A stretch of DNA of 8,554 nucleotides, from contig JAGHZG010000049.1 in assembly GCA_017743275.1 (NCBI GenBank), forward strand, positions 1-8,554, given 5' to 3'. Position 1 is the first letter of the stretch; each line of letters begins with the position of its first letter. Below, piece after piece: positions 1 through 5,895 of the stretch. Origin of the DNA: Chloroflexota bacterium (GTDB lineage: Bacteria; Chloroflexota; Anaerolineae; B4-G1; DUEL01). A model generated the notes under the pieces. That model was not told the DNA's origin. It saw only the letters and a list, made by a program, of their open reading frames with translations, and made no database searches. The translations under genes and the position numbers were made by a program.

Positions 1-269
1 GGGACCGGCTCCATCACCTGCCGGGGCAACTCTCCGGCGGGGAACAGCAGCGCGTCGCCATCGCCCGGGCCCTCATCAACACCCCGAAAGTCATCCTGGC
101 CGATGAGCCGACGGGGAACCTGGATAGCCAGACCGGCGCGGAGATCGTCGCTCTGCTGCGGCAACTGAACCGGGAGCAGGGGGTAACCGTGCTGGTGGCG
201 ACCCACAACGAAGCCGTCGCGCAGGCGGCAGACCGCATCCTCCGGCTGCGAGATGGGCGGGTGGTATAA
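1..269 (+). CDS. ABC transporter ATP-binding protein, MacB/LolD type, C-terminal fragment
   Basis: This is the last 88 codons (first full codon at 3, TAA at 267-269) of an ATPase that powers an ABC transporter at the cytoplasmic face of the membrane. Visible in order are the signature [15 protein letters not shown] (residues 10-24), Walker B VILADEP with the catalytic Glu (30-36), the D-loop NLDSQTG (39-45) and the H-loop His68 in VATHN. The '[13 protein letters not shown]' form is typical of the MacB/LolD/FtsE group, which serves lipoprotein release, macrolide or peptide export, or cell division, so the substrate cannot be named. The Walker A half, about 140 residues, lies beyond the left edge. 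The gene ends in a perfect hairpin two bases after the stop and converges on the acyl-CoA dehydrogenase. The reading is sure as to family and unsure as to role. Confidence 0.93.
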   Translation, partial: DRLHHLPGQLSGGEQQRVAIARALINTPKVILADEPTGNLDSQTGAEIVALLRQLNREQGVTVLVATHNEAVAQAADRILRLRDGRVV

Positions 270-270
270 A

Positions 271-303
271 TTGCGGCGGCGGCCCAGAGGGCCGCCGCCG
301 CAA
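271..303. terminator. Perfect 15-bp hairpin between convergent genes
   Basis: The arms 271-285 and 289-303 are exact reverse complements (GGCGGCGGCCC core with a TTGC foot) around the 3-nt loop AGA. The hairpin starts right after the ABC ATPase stop and lies 14 bp from the stop of the opposing dehydrogenase. No T tract follows on either strand, so it may act as a bidirectional roadblock, as an mRNA 3'-end stabiliser, or with Rho. The terminator role is inferred from position and symmetry. Confidence 0.6.
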
Positions 304-317
304 CCCCATCCCCGGGA

Positions 318-1469
318 TTATTCCATCCCCATCGCCAGCATCTGGGAGATGACCACCCGCTGAATCTGGCTGGTCCCCTCCACAATCTGCAGGATTTTGG
401 CGTCCCGCATCCACTTCTCCACCGGGTACTCCCGCATGTAGCCGTACCCGCCCAGAATCTGCACTGCGTCGGTGGTGATGCGCATCGCGGCGTCGGCGGC
501 GAAGGCCTTGGCCATGCTGGCCTGGATGTTCGCCGGTATCCCCTGGTCCACCATCCACGCCGCCCGCCAAGCCAGAAGGCGCGCCGCGTCTATCTCCGTG
601 GCCATGTCCGCCAGCAGGAACCGGATGGCCTGCTTGGTGATGATGGGTTTGCCGAACTGCACCCGCTCCCGGGCGTACTGGAGCGCATACTCGTAGGCCG
701 CCCGGGCCACCCCCACCGCCATCGCCGCCACCATCGGTCGGGTGTGCTCAAAGGACTGCATGGCGATGTAGAAGCCCTGTCCCTCCTCCCCCAGGCGGTT
801 CTCCACCGGCACCTCCACGTCCTCCAGAATGACGTCGCCGGTGTGGGACGCGCGCATCCCCATCTTCTTCTCCTTCTTCCCCGCCGAGAGGCCCGGCGTA
901 TCCTTCTCCACGATGAAGGCGGTGATGCCCCGGTGGCCCGTCCCTGGCGCCACGGTGGCGAAGATGACATAGAGGTCGGCGATGCCGCCGTGGGTGATGA
1001 ACCGTTTCTGACCGTTCAGGACGTACCGGTCGCCCTTGCGGACGGCGGTGGTACGGAGCGACGCCGCGTCCGACCCGGCCTCCGGTTCGGTGAGGGCGAA
1101 GGAGCCCAGGTAGACGCCGTTGCAGAAGCGGGGGAGATAGCGGGCCTTCTGCTCCGGCGTCCCCGCCAGCATGATGGGCACCGCCGCCAGCCCGGCCCCG
1201 GCGATGGCGGTGGCGATGCCCAGGCATCCCCAGGCCAGTTCCTCCGCCACCAGGCAGGCGACGATCGCGCTGGTCATCCCGCCTCCGCCGTACTCCTCCG
1301 GATACTGGAAGGAGGTCAGCCCGACCCGCGCCGCCTTCTCCAGCACGGGCCAGGGCATCTCCTCCGTCTCGTCGTAGTGGGCGGCCACGGGCCGGATTTC
1401 CCGCTCGGCGAACTCGTGGGCCAGCCGTCGGATGCGCTCCTGCTCCTCGGTGAGTCGGAAATCTATCAT
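318..1469 (-). CDS. Acyl-CoA dehydrogenase
   Basis: A 383-residue flavoprotein of the acyl-CoA dehydrogenase family, which oxidises acyl-CoA to trans-2-enoyl-CoA and hands electrons to ETF in beta-oxidation. The N-terminal helical domain is followed by the FAD/substrate motif FALTEPEAGSD (about 124-134), the beta domain with YVLNGQKRFITHGG (149-162), and the C-terminal helices with RVQFGKPI (269-276) and QILGGYGYMREYPVEKWMRDA (337-357). The catalytic base is Glu364 in IVEGTSQIQR, the position used by short- and medium-chain enzymes. Length is normal. I chose ATG 1469 (MIDFRLTEEQ) because AAGGAGGAG lies just upstream. A possible ATG at 1490 would add seven residues encoded by the ribosome-binding site and heptamer repeats. 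It follows the acyl-CoA ligase by 73 bp, probably in one operon. Chain-length preference cannot be read from the sequence; butyryl- or medium-chain CoA is plausible. Confidence 0.95.
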   Translation of the reverse strand: MIDFRLTEEQERIRRLAHEFAEREIRPVAAHYDETEEMPWPVLEKAARVGLTSFQYPEEYGGGGMTSAIVACLVAEELAWGCLGIATAIAGAGLAAVPIMLAGTPEQKARYLPRFCNGVYLGSFALTEPEAGSDAASLRTTAVRKGDRYVLNGQKRFITHGGIADLYVIFATVAPGTGHRGITAFIVEKDTPGLSAGKKEKKMGMRASHTGDVILEDVEVPVENRLGEEGQGFYIAMQSFEHTRPMVAAMAVGVARAAYEYALQYARERVQFGKPIITKQAIRFLLADMATEIDAARLLAWRAAWMVDQGIPANIQASMAKAFAADAAMRITTDAVQILGGYGYMREYPVEKWMRDAKILQIVEGTSQIQRVVISQMLAMGME

Positions 1470-1480
1470 CGCTCCTCCTT
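1470..1480 (-). promoter_or_regulatory. Ribosome-binding site deciding the acyl-CoA dehydrogenase start
   Basis: Read on the minus strand, AAGGAGGAGCG directly precedes ATG 1469. This strong Shine-Dalgarno core with a 4-5 nt spacer favours MIDFRL over the upstream in-frame ATG at 1490, which has only heptamer repeat before it. The site overlaps the last heptamer copy by three bases. Confidence 0.75.
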
Positions 1481-1561
1481 CACGCTTCACGTTTCACGTT
1501 TCACGTTTCACGCTTCACGTTTCACGCTTCACGTTTCACATTTCACGTTTCACGTTTCACG
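1478..1561. repeat. Twelve tandem copies of a heptamer, consensus YTTCACG
   Basis: Twelve uninterrupted 7-bp units run from 1478 to 1561. Eight are TTTCACG, three or four CTTCACG by position, and one TTTCACA at 1534-1540; there is no length change in any unit. The array fills the spacer between the acyl-CoA ligase and the dehydrogenase, covers the ligase stop codon (1543-1545) and supplies its last few codons. On the coding (minus) strand the unit CGTGAAA puts TGA into every frame within 21 nt. On the plus strand all frames stay open, giving spurious antisense peptides rich in SRFTFHV. Confidence 0.97.
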
Positions 1562-3216
1562 CCTTCCGCTTCGCGCAGCACCCGGCGCAGCACCTTCCCC
1601 ACCAGCGTCTTGGGCAACTCGTCCCGGAATTCCACGGACTTGGGGACCTTATAGGCCGCCAGGCGCTCCTTGCAGAACTGGATGATCTCGGCCTCCTCCA
1701 GATGGACGCCCTCGCGGGGCACGATGTAGGCCCGGACCGCCTCCCCCCAGTACGGGTCGGGCACGCCCACCACCGCCGCCTCCCGCACCCCCGGATGCTG
1801 GTACAGCACTTCTTCCACCTCGCGCGGGAAGACTTTGGCCCCGCCGCTGATGATCATGTCCTTCTTCCGGTCCACCACGTAGAAGAAGCCGCGCTCGTCC
1901 ATGTAGCCGATGTCGCCGGTGTGGAGCCAGCCGTCCCGCAGGACGTTGGCCGTCTCCGTGGGCCGCTGCCAGTACCCCTTCATCACCTGCGGCCCCCGAA
2001 CGATGATTTCCCCCTCCTCGTCGGGAGGCAACGTTCGCTGACCGGTCTCCACGTCCACGATGCGCGCGTCGGTGTTGGGGACGGGCAGGCCCGTGCTGCG
2101 CAGCGGCGTCTCCCCCACCAGCGGGGTCAGGTGAGTGACCGGTGAGGCCTCCGTCATCCCGTAGCCCTGGACCATCCGGCAGCCGGACCGGCGCTCAAAT
2201 TCCTGCTGGACTTCGGCAGGCAGCGGCGCCGCCCCGCTCAGGCAGAAGCGCAGGGAACTCAGGTCGTACCGGCCCAGGTCGGGGTAGTGGTTGATGGCGA
2301 TGTACATTGTCGGCACGCCGGGGAACAGGGTGGGACGCAGGTGGTGGATGGCCTTCAGGACCTCCTTCACGTCCCAGCGGGGGAGCAGGATCAACGTCGC
2401 GCCCAGCAGGACCCCCAGGTGCAGGCAGGCAGCGATGCCGTAGAGATGGAAGAAGGGCAGGACGCAGAGGATTTTGTCTTCCCCCTCGCGCAGGACGGGC
2501 CGAATCCAGGCGTGGGCCTGCGTCATATTGGCGACCAGGTTGCGGTGGGTCAGCATGGCCCCCTTCGGGGTGCCCGTTGTCCCCCCGGTGTACTGGAGGA
2601 GGGCCAGGTCCTCCGGCCCCACGCGGACCGGCGGTGGTGCGTCGCTGGCGCGGCGGAGCAGGTCCGCCCAGCGGTGGTCTCCGGGGGCCACGGAGACCCG
2701 GTCTCCGGCCGCCCGCTCCTTGAGCAGCGCATATAGCCAGCGGATGGGCACCCCCATGTACTCCCGGATGGCGGTGACGACGACGTGCTGCAGCGGCGTC
2801 TCCTGCCGGACGGCCTGCACCCGGGGATAGAAGCGGGAGAGGACGACGAGGGTCTCCGCTCCGGAGTCGTTCAGGTGATGGGCAATCTCGCCGGGGGCGT
2901 AGAGGGGGTTGACCGGAGTGACCACCGCTCCGGCCTTCCATGCTCCGAAGTAGGCGGCGACGAACTGGGGACAGTTGGGAAGGAGCAACGCCACCCGGTC
3001 GCCGGGCCGGACGCCCAGGCCGATCAGGGCGTTGGCGAAGCGGTTGGCGATGCGGTCCAACTGGCGGTACGTCCAGCGGTGGCCGTAGAAGTAGACGGCG
3101 GTGACGTTGGAGAATCGGGAGACGGTGCGATCAAAGATGGTGGTGAAGGGAACGTCGGGGATTTCTATCTCGTGGGGGACGCCCGGGTCGTAGTGGTTCA
3201 GCCAGGGCCGGTCCAT
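1543..3216 (-). CDS. fadD: Long-chain fatty-acid-CoA ligase (FadD-type AMP-forming)
   Basis: A 557-residue member of the ANL adenylating superfamily that activates fatty acids to acyl-CoA through an acyl-AMP intermediate. The P-loop YTGGTTGTPKGAMLTH (209-224), the FFHLYG segment (255-260), the A5 motif GYGMTEASPV (351-360), GWLHTGDIGYMDERG (429-443) with the ATP-ribose Asp435, the hinge DRKKDMIISGG (449-459) and the C-terminal catalytic Lys541 in PKTLVGKVLRR are all present. The GWLHTGDIG plus DRKK combination is the fatty-acyl-CoA synthetase signature, and length is typical of FadD/LcfB. ATG 3216 has AAAGGAGG six nt upstream. The last codons (about GVKRET) come from the heptamer array, so the natural C-terminus probably ended near VLREAE. 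The acyl-CoA dehydrogenase follows in the same direction, matching activation and then oxidation. Exact chain length is not readable. Confidence 0.93.
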   Translation of the reverse strand: MDRPWLNHYDPGVPHEIEIPDVPFTTIFDRTVSRFSNVTAVYFYGHRWTYRQLDRIANRFANALIGLGVRPGDRVALLLPNCPQFVAAYFGAWKAGAVVTPVNPLYAPGEIAHHLNDSGAETLVVLSRFYPRVQAVRQETPLQHVVVTAIREYMGVPIRWLYALLKERAAGDRVSVAPGDHRWADLLRRASDAPPPVRVGPEDLALLQYTGGTTGTPKGAMLTHRNLVANMTQAHAWIRPVLREGEDKILCVLPFFHLYGIAACLHLGVLLGATLILLPRWDVKEVLKAIHHLRPTLFPGVPTMYIAINHYPDLGRYDLSSLRFCLSGAAPLPAEVQQEFERRSGCRMVQGYGMTEASPVTHLTPLVGETPLRSTGLPVPNTDARIVDVETGQRTLPPDEEGEIIVRGPQVMKGYWQRPTETANVLRDGWLHTGDIGYMDERGFFYVVDRKKDMIISGGAKVFPREVEEVLYQHPGVREAAVVGVPDPYWGEAVRAYIVPREGVHLEEAEIIQFCKERLAAYKVPKSVEFRDELPKTLVGKVLRRVLREAEGVKRET

Positions 3217-3281
3217 TCTGGTCCTCCTTTCCTTGACATTGGCGCCCTATGCGGGGTACATCCTGCACTCCAGCCGCACCC

Positions 3282-3328
3282 GTAACATAGGATTTATCCT
3301 GTCCCCCGCAGGATAAATCCCGCGCTAC
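3282..3328. repeat. Dispersed palindromic element, intergenic copy
   Basis: An inverted copy of the 18-bp motif (3282-3299, ending GGATTTATCC) and a direct copy (3311-3328, GGATAAATCCCGCGCTAC) are separated by an 11-nt linker that begins TGT and ends GCA. The inner part pairs perfectly for 12 bp (3290-3301 with 3309-3320) around a 7-nt loop. The same order, motif and linker length recur inside the C25 peptidase gene at 8081-8127, 8159-8205 and 8237-8283. Here it lies in the 177-bp spacer upstream of the acyl-CoA ligase. Confidence 0.9.
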
Positions 3329-3348
3329 GGCGCCGCGGTAGCGAAATG

Positions 3349-3395
3349 TTGTTTTTATGGCGGCGGCTTCGCCGCCGCCATAAAAACAATTTTTT
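3349..3395 (+). terminator. 19-bp perfect hairpin followed by T6
   Basis: Arms 3349-3367 and 3371-3389 are exact reverse complements (TTGTTTTTATGGCGGCGGC and its complement) around the loop TTC. On the plus strand it is followed by six T (3390-3395), the form of an intrinsic terminator. On the minus strand, where the neighbouring genes lie, no U tract follows. The hairpin begins five bases after the stop of the Asp-box gene, and the T tract overlaps that TAA. It may end antisense transcription, or simply cap the 3' end of the minus-strand mRNA. Confidence 0.6.
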
Positions 3396-4515
3396 ACCGG
3401 GAAATCCCCTCCAGCGCAGCCAGGGAGATGCAGGCGATGCGGATCTCGGACGGAAGGACCATTCCCAACAGCCAGGGGACATCCCGACGGATGTCGTTGG
3501 TGTAGTAACTGACGTAAAGGAAATCCCCCAGGATAACAGTGCCCGCGTAGGAAGTGTCTCCGGCGCTGGGAAGATCGGAGAGCCAGGTCAGGCGGTCGTC
3601 GTCCACCCGGAACAGCGCGGTCCGCTTGCGGCTGAGGACACTTCCCAACTCCGTCAGCGGGCCCCCCGGCTGGGGCTGGTAGCGGCCCACCGCGTAGACC
3701 TGTCCGTTGTACGAGAAGAGCGCCGGCCCGTCCAGGCGGGTCACCCGGCTGCGGTGGTACGTCCACTCCGTGTACGGCGGGGCGGCCATAGCGATGAGGG
3801 TGGACGCCGCCGGGTCTCCGAAGATGCTCCCGCTCCCTTCCAGGCGCGCCGTGGCCAGCATCCGCCCGTCGGGGAGAAACTCTATGTCCACTTCGTCGTT
3901 TCGTTCCCCGTCGTAAATGGTGGCTACCGTGTCCCAGTGATAACCGTCGGTGGACTGTAAGAGAATGGAACGGCCATGCTCGTGCCAGTAGGCCGGGACG
4001 TACCAGACCGTGCCGTCCCGGGTTTTCGGGCGCCAGAAGAGCCAGCCCTTCGGTTCTACCTCCTGGAACGGCGTCCAGTGGCGCCCGTCATCGCTGACAG
4101 AGAGCACCGTCGTATATGGTTCGGCGGTGAAGACGACGTTTTTCAGGGCGTAGAGGAACAGGCGGTCGCCGATGGGGGCGAATTTGGGGTCGCGAATGTC
4201 CTCGCCGGGGACGTTCAACTCCGCCAGCCGTTCCCAATGGCGGGCGTCCTCCGAGCGCCAGAGGACCAGACGGCATTTCTCGCTGGCGAAGTGCCAGGGT
4301 GAGGACGCGTGCACCAGATAGAACGCGCCCCGCCAGTAGATGAGGTCGGTATTGGAGTTGTGGACCCCGTCGCTGACGGCGGCCCAGTGCTCTATCCCCA
4401 GCGCGTCCACGACCCGGGCGCGGTTGGGGCGGAAGTACGCGTACCCCAGAAGGATCAGCAGCAGGAGAAGGAGCGCGCCCAGCGCGCCCCCCAAATAGCG
4501 CAGAACTCTGGACAT
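3394..4515 (-). CDS. Membrane-anchored Asp-box (sialidase-like) beta-propeller protein, function unknown
   Basis: A 373-residue protein with a short basic N-terminus and one hydrophobic segment (about 8-28, with the run LLLLLLILL), then a soluble extracytoplasmic part. No cleavage site is obvious, so it is probably a signal anchor. Three Asp-box-like motifs (SxDxxxxW) occur at 88-94 (SEDARHW), 141-147 (SDDGRHW) and 188-194 (STDGYHW), each at a blade turn. DIRDPKF (106-112) and NDEVDIEFLPDGRMLATAR (206-224) recall the sialidase/glycosidase propeller folds. A glycan-binding or glycoside-hydrolase role is possible, but I cannot assign catalytic residues. I chose ATG 4515 because GGAGG lies six nt upstream and the membrane segment then sits at the start; extension to 4602 would run through hairpin repeats. 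Its neighbours, prs upstream and fadD downstream, give no functional clue. Confidence 0.8.
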   Translation of the reverse strand: MSRVLRYLGGALGALLLLLLILLGYAYFRPNRARVVDALGIEHWAAVSDGVHNSNTDLIYWRGAFYLVHASSPWHFASEKCRLVLWRSEDARHWERLAELNVPGEDIRDPKFAPIGDRLFLYALKNVVFTAEPYTTVLSVSDDGRHWTPFQEVEPKGWLFWRPKTRDGTVWYVPAYWHEHGRSILLQSTDGYHWDTVATIYDGERNDEVDIEFLPDGRMLATARLEGSGSIFGDPAASTLIAMAAPPYTEWTYHRSRVTRLDGPALFSYNGQVYAVGRYQPQPGGPLTELGSVLSRKRTALFRVDDDRLTWLSDLPSAGDTSYAGTVILGDFLYVSYYTNDIRRDVPWLLGMVLPSEIRIACISLAALEGISR

Positions 4516-4526
4516 CTCAGGCCTCC
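4516..4526 (-). promoter_or_regulatory. Ribosome-binding site deciding the Asp-box protein start
   Basis: On the minus strand GGAGG (4522-4526) precedes ATG 4515 by six nt. The longer in-frame start at 4602 has no such site and would translate the inverted-repeat hairpin at 4581-4604. Confidence 0.7.
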
Positions 4527-4539
4527 GGGCCGGGTAACG

Positions 4540-4647
<108 letters not shown>

Positions 4648-4728
4648 TCGGCTGTAAGCTCAGAAGGTTGACTTTAGTCAGCGCTGAATCTACCGGTCGG
4701 TTGGTGGTGTCGTCGCCGGCATCGGATG

Positions 4729-5682
4729 TCACCGGTACCGGTGGTACCGGCGGAAGACTTCGCCCACGCTGCGGCCCTCGTGCACCCGCAGGATGACTTC
4801 CCCCAGCAGTGGAGCCACCGATAGAATCTTCATATTCGGCAATCGCTTCTCCGGTGGGATGGGGATGGAGTTTGTGGTCACAATCTCCCGGACCTCCAGT
4901 TCCCGCAGACGCTCCACCGCCGGAGGGGCCAGAACGGCGTGGGCAAAGCAGAGGTAGATATCGCGGGCACCGCTCTCCCGCACAATCCGCGCCGCGTTGG
5001 CGATGGACCCGGCCGTATTGACCTCATCGTCCACAATGATGGCGTCCTTCCCCGCCACATCCCCTACCAGAGTCAGGGCCTCCGTATCCCGGGCCACGCG
5101 CCGCTTCTCCACAATTGCCAGCGGCAGTTCCAGTTCCTCGGCGAAGTTGCGCGCCTTCTTGGCGAAGCCCAGGTCCGCCGAAACCACCACGGCGTTCTCC
5201 AGTCGTTTCTCCCGCAGATAGTCGGAGAGGATGGAGAAGGTGGTCAGTGAGTCCCCGGGAATACTGAAGAACCCCTGAATCTGGTCGGCATGCAGGTCCA
5301 GCGTGATGTATCGGTCGGCCCCGGCGATGCTGATCATATCGGCGATGAGACGGGCAGTGATGGGCACCCGGGGCTGGTCCTTTTTATCCGACCGTGCGTA
5401 GGACAGGTAGGGGATGACCGCCGTAATCCGGTCCGGGGATGCCCGACGCAGGGCGTCCAGGAAGATGAGCAGTTCCATGATATTCTCGTTCACGGGCGAT
5501 GAGGTCGTCTGAATCAGGAAGACGTCCTGCCCGCGAACGCTTTCGTGGAGACGGACGAAGATGTTCTCGTTGGGGAACCGGATGATGTCCCGCCCGGAGA
5601 GGGGGACTCCCAGGTAGTCGCTGATCTCCTGGGCCAGTTCCGGGCAACCGCTACCGCTGAACAGTTTGATCATGCCGTGCAT
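4729..5682 (-). CDS. prs: Ribose-phosphate pyrophosphokinase (PRPP synthetase)
   Basis: A cytosolic 317-residue enzyme that makes PRPP from ribose 5-phosphate and ATP for purine, pyrimidine, NAD, His and Trp synthesis. The N-terminal phosphoribosyltransferase-like half has IKLFSGSGCPELA (5-17), RFPNENIFVRLHESVRG (35-51) and the ATP loop YLSYARSDKKDQPR (92-105). The family signature DLHADQIQGFF is at 129-139, KRR at 193-195, and the PRPP/ribose-phosphate loop IIVDDEVNTAGS at 215-226. The usual forms are RQDRK or RQDKK, and VDDMIDTGGT; here Gln is Ser98, the loop Asp is Asn222 and the last Thr is Ser226. Length is normal. Two starts are possible: ATG 5682, or ATG 5673 with GGAGG nine nt upstream, which would give 314 residues. 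It has its own promoter and no tight operon partner. Identity is firm, and it belongs to a divergent subclade. Confidence 0.93.
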   Translation of the reverse strand: MHGMIKLFSGSGCPELAQEISDYLGVPLSGRDIIRFPNENIFVRLHESVRGQDVFLIQTTSSPVNENIMELLIFLDALRRASPDRITAVIPYLSYARSDKKDQPRVPITARLIADMISIAGADRYITLDLHADQIQGFFSIPGDSLTTFSILSDYLREKRLENAVVVSADLGFAKKARNFAEELELPLAIVEKRRVARDTEALTLVGDVAGKDAIIVDDEVNTAGSIANAARIVRESGARDIYLCFAHAVLAPPAVERLRELEVREIVTTNSIPIPPEKRLPNMKILSVAPLLGEVILRVHEGRSVGEVFRRYHRYR

Positions 5683-5724
5683 CCTCCACCTCTTGGGGTG
5701 AGATGTTCTTCGGAATCCGCTATT

Positions 5725-5753
5725 ATTGTACTCCCGATGGAGCGGAGAGGCAA
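5725..5753 (-). promoter_or_regulatory. Sigma-70-type promoter for prs
   Basis: On the minus strand TTGCCT (5748-5753, 4/6 to TTGACA) and TACAAT (5725-5730, 5/6 to TATAAT) are separated by exactly 17 nt. Transcription would start near 5718 and leave a leader of about 36-45 nt before prs. No operator-like dyad is visible next to it. This is a pattern match without experimental support. Confidence 0.6.
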
Positions 5754-5766
5754 CTGAAAAGCAAGT

Positions 5767-5846
5767 CCGAGGGTAAACCCTCGGGCTGATCCAGCAAAGA
5801 CCCCCGGGCCGAGGCCTGCAGGCTGTTTTTCAGCCCCGGAGGGGCT
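5767..5846. repeat. Cluster of short hairpins upstream of prs
   Basis: Consecutive dyads lie at 5767-5784 (CCGAGGG, loop TAAA, CCCTCGG), 5814-5823 (palindrome GCCTGCAGGC), 5821-5835 (GGCTG, loop TTTTT, CAGCC) and 5832-5846 (AGCCCC, loop GGA, GGGGCT). Some overlap and so exclude each other. There is no open frame with a ribosome-binding site in this 142-bp stretch. It is probably a palindromic repeat element accumulated behind the peptidase terminator. Confidence 0.6.
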
Positions 5847-5850
5847 TTGC

Positions 5851-5880
5851 AAAATAAGCCGGACGCTTTTAGCGTCCGGC
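5851..5880 (-). terminator. Intrinsic terminator of the C25 peptidase gene
   Basis: A perfect 10-bp stem (5858-5867 with 5871-5880, GCCGGACGCT and its complement) closes on a 3-nt loop. On the minus strand it is followed by TTATTTTG, a clear U-rich tail. It starts 15 bp after the peptidase stop codon, so it fits as that gene's Rho-independent terminator and isolates prs from upstream read-through. Confidence 0.8.
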
Positions 5881-5895
5881 GAAAAGATGTCCTCA

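Noticed and set aside
744..2145. Two overlapping plus-strand open frames (744-1685 and 1432-2145) crossing the heptamer array
   Set aside because: They stay open because the TTTCACG unit has no stop in any frame; outside it they are antisense shadows of the dehydrogenase and ligase.
3217..3281. A promoter for the acyl-CoA ligase in the spacer
   Set aside because: The best -10-like hexamer (TATGTT on the minus strand, within the repeat) has no acceptable -35 at 16-18 nt, so I cannot support it.
3131..3766. A 211-codon minus-strand frame across the 3217-3393 spacer
   Set aside because: It overlaps two real genes out of frame, has no ribosome-binding site or domain, and is open partly because of the palindromic repeat.
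4669..4680. Small dyad TGACTTTAGTCA as a possible operator
   Set aside because: The arms are only five bases and no convincing promoter lies next to it, so chance occurrence is likely.
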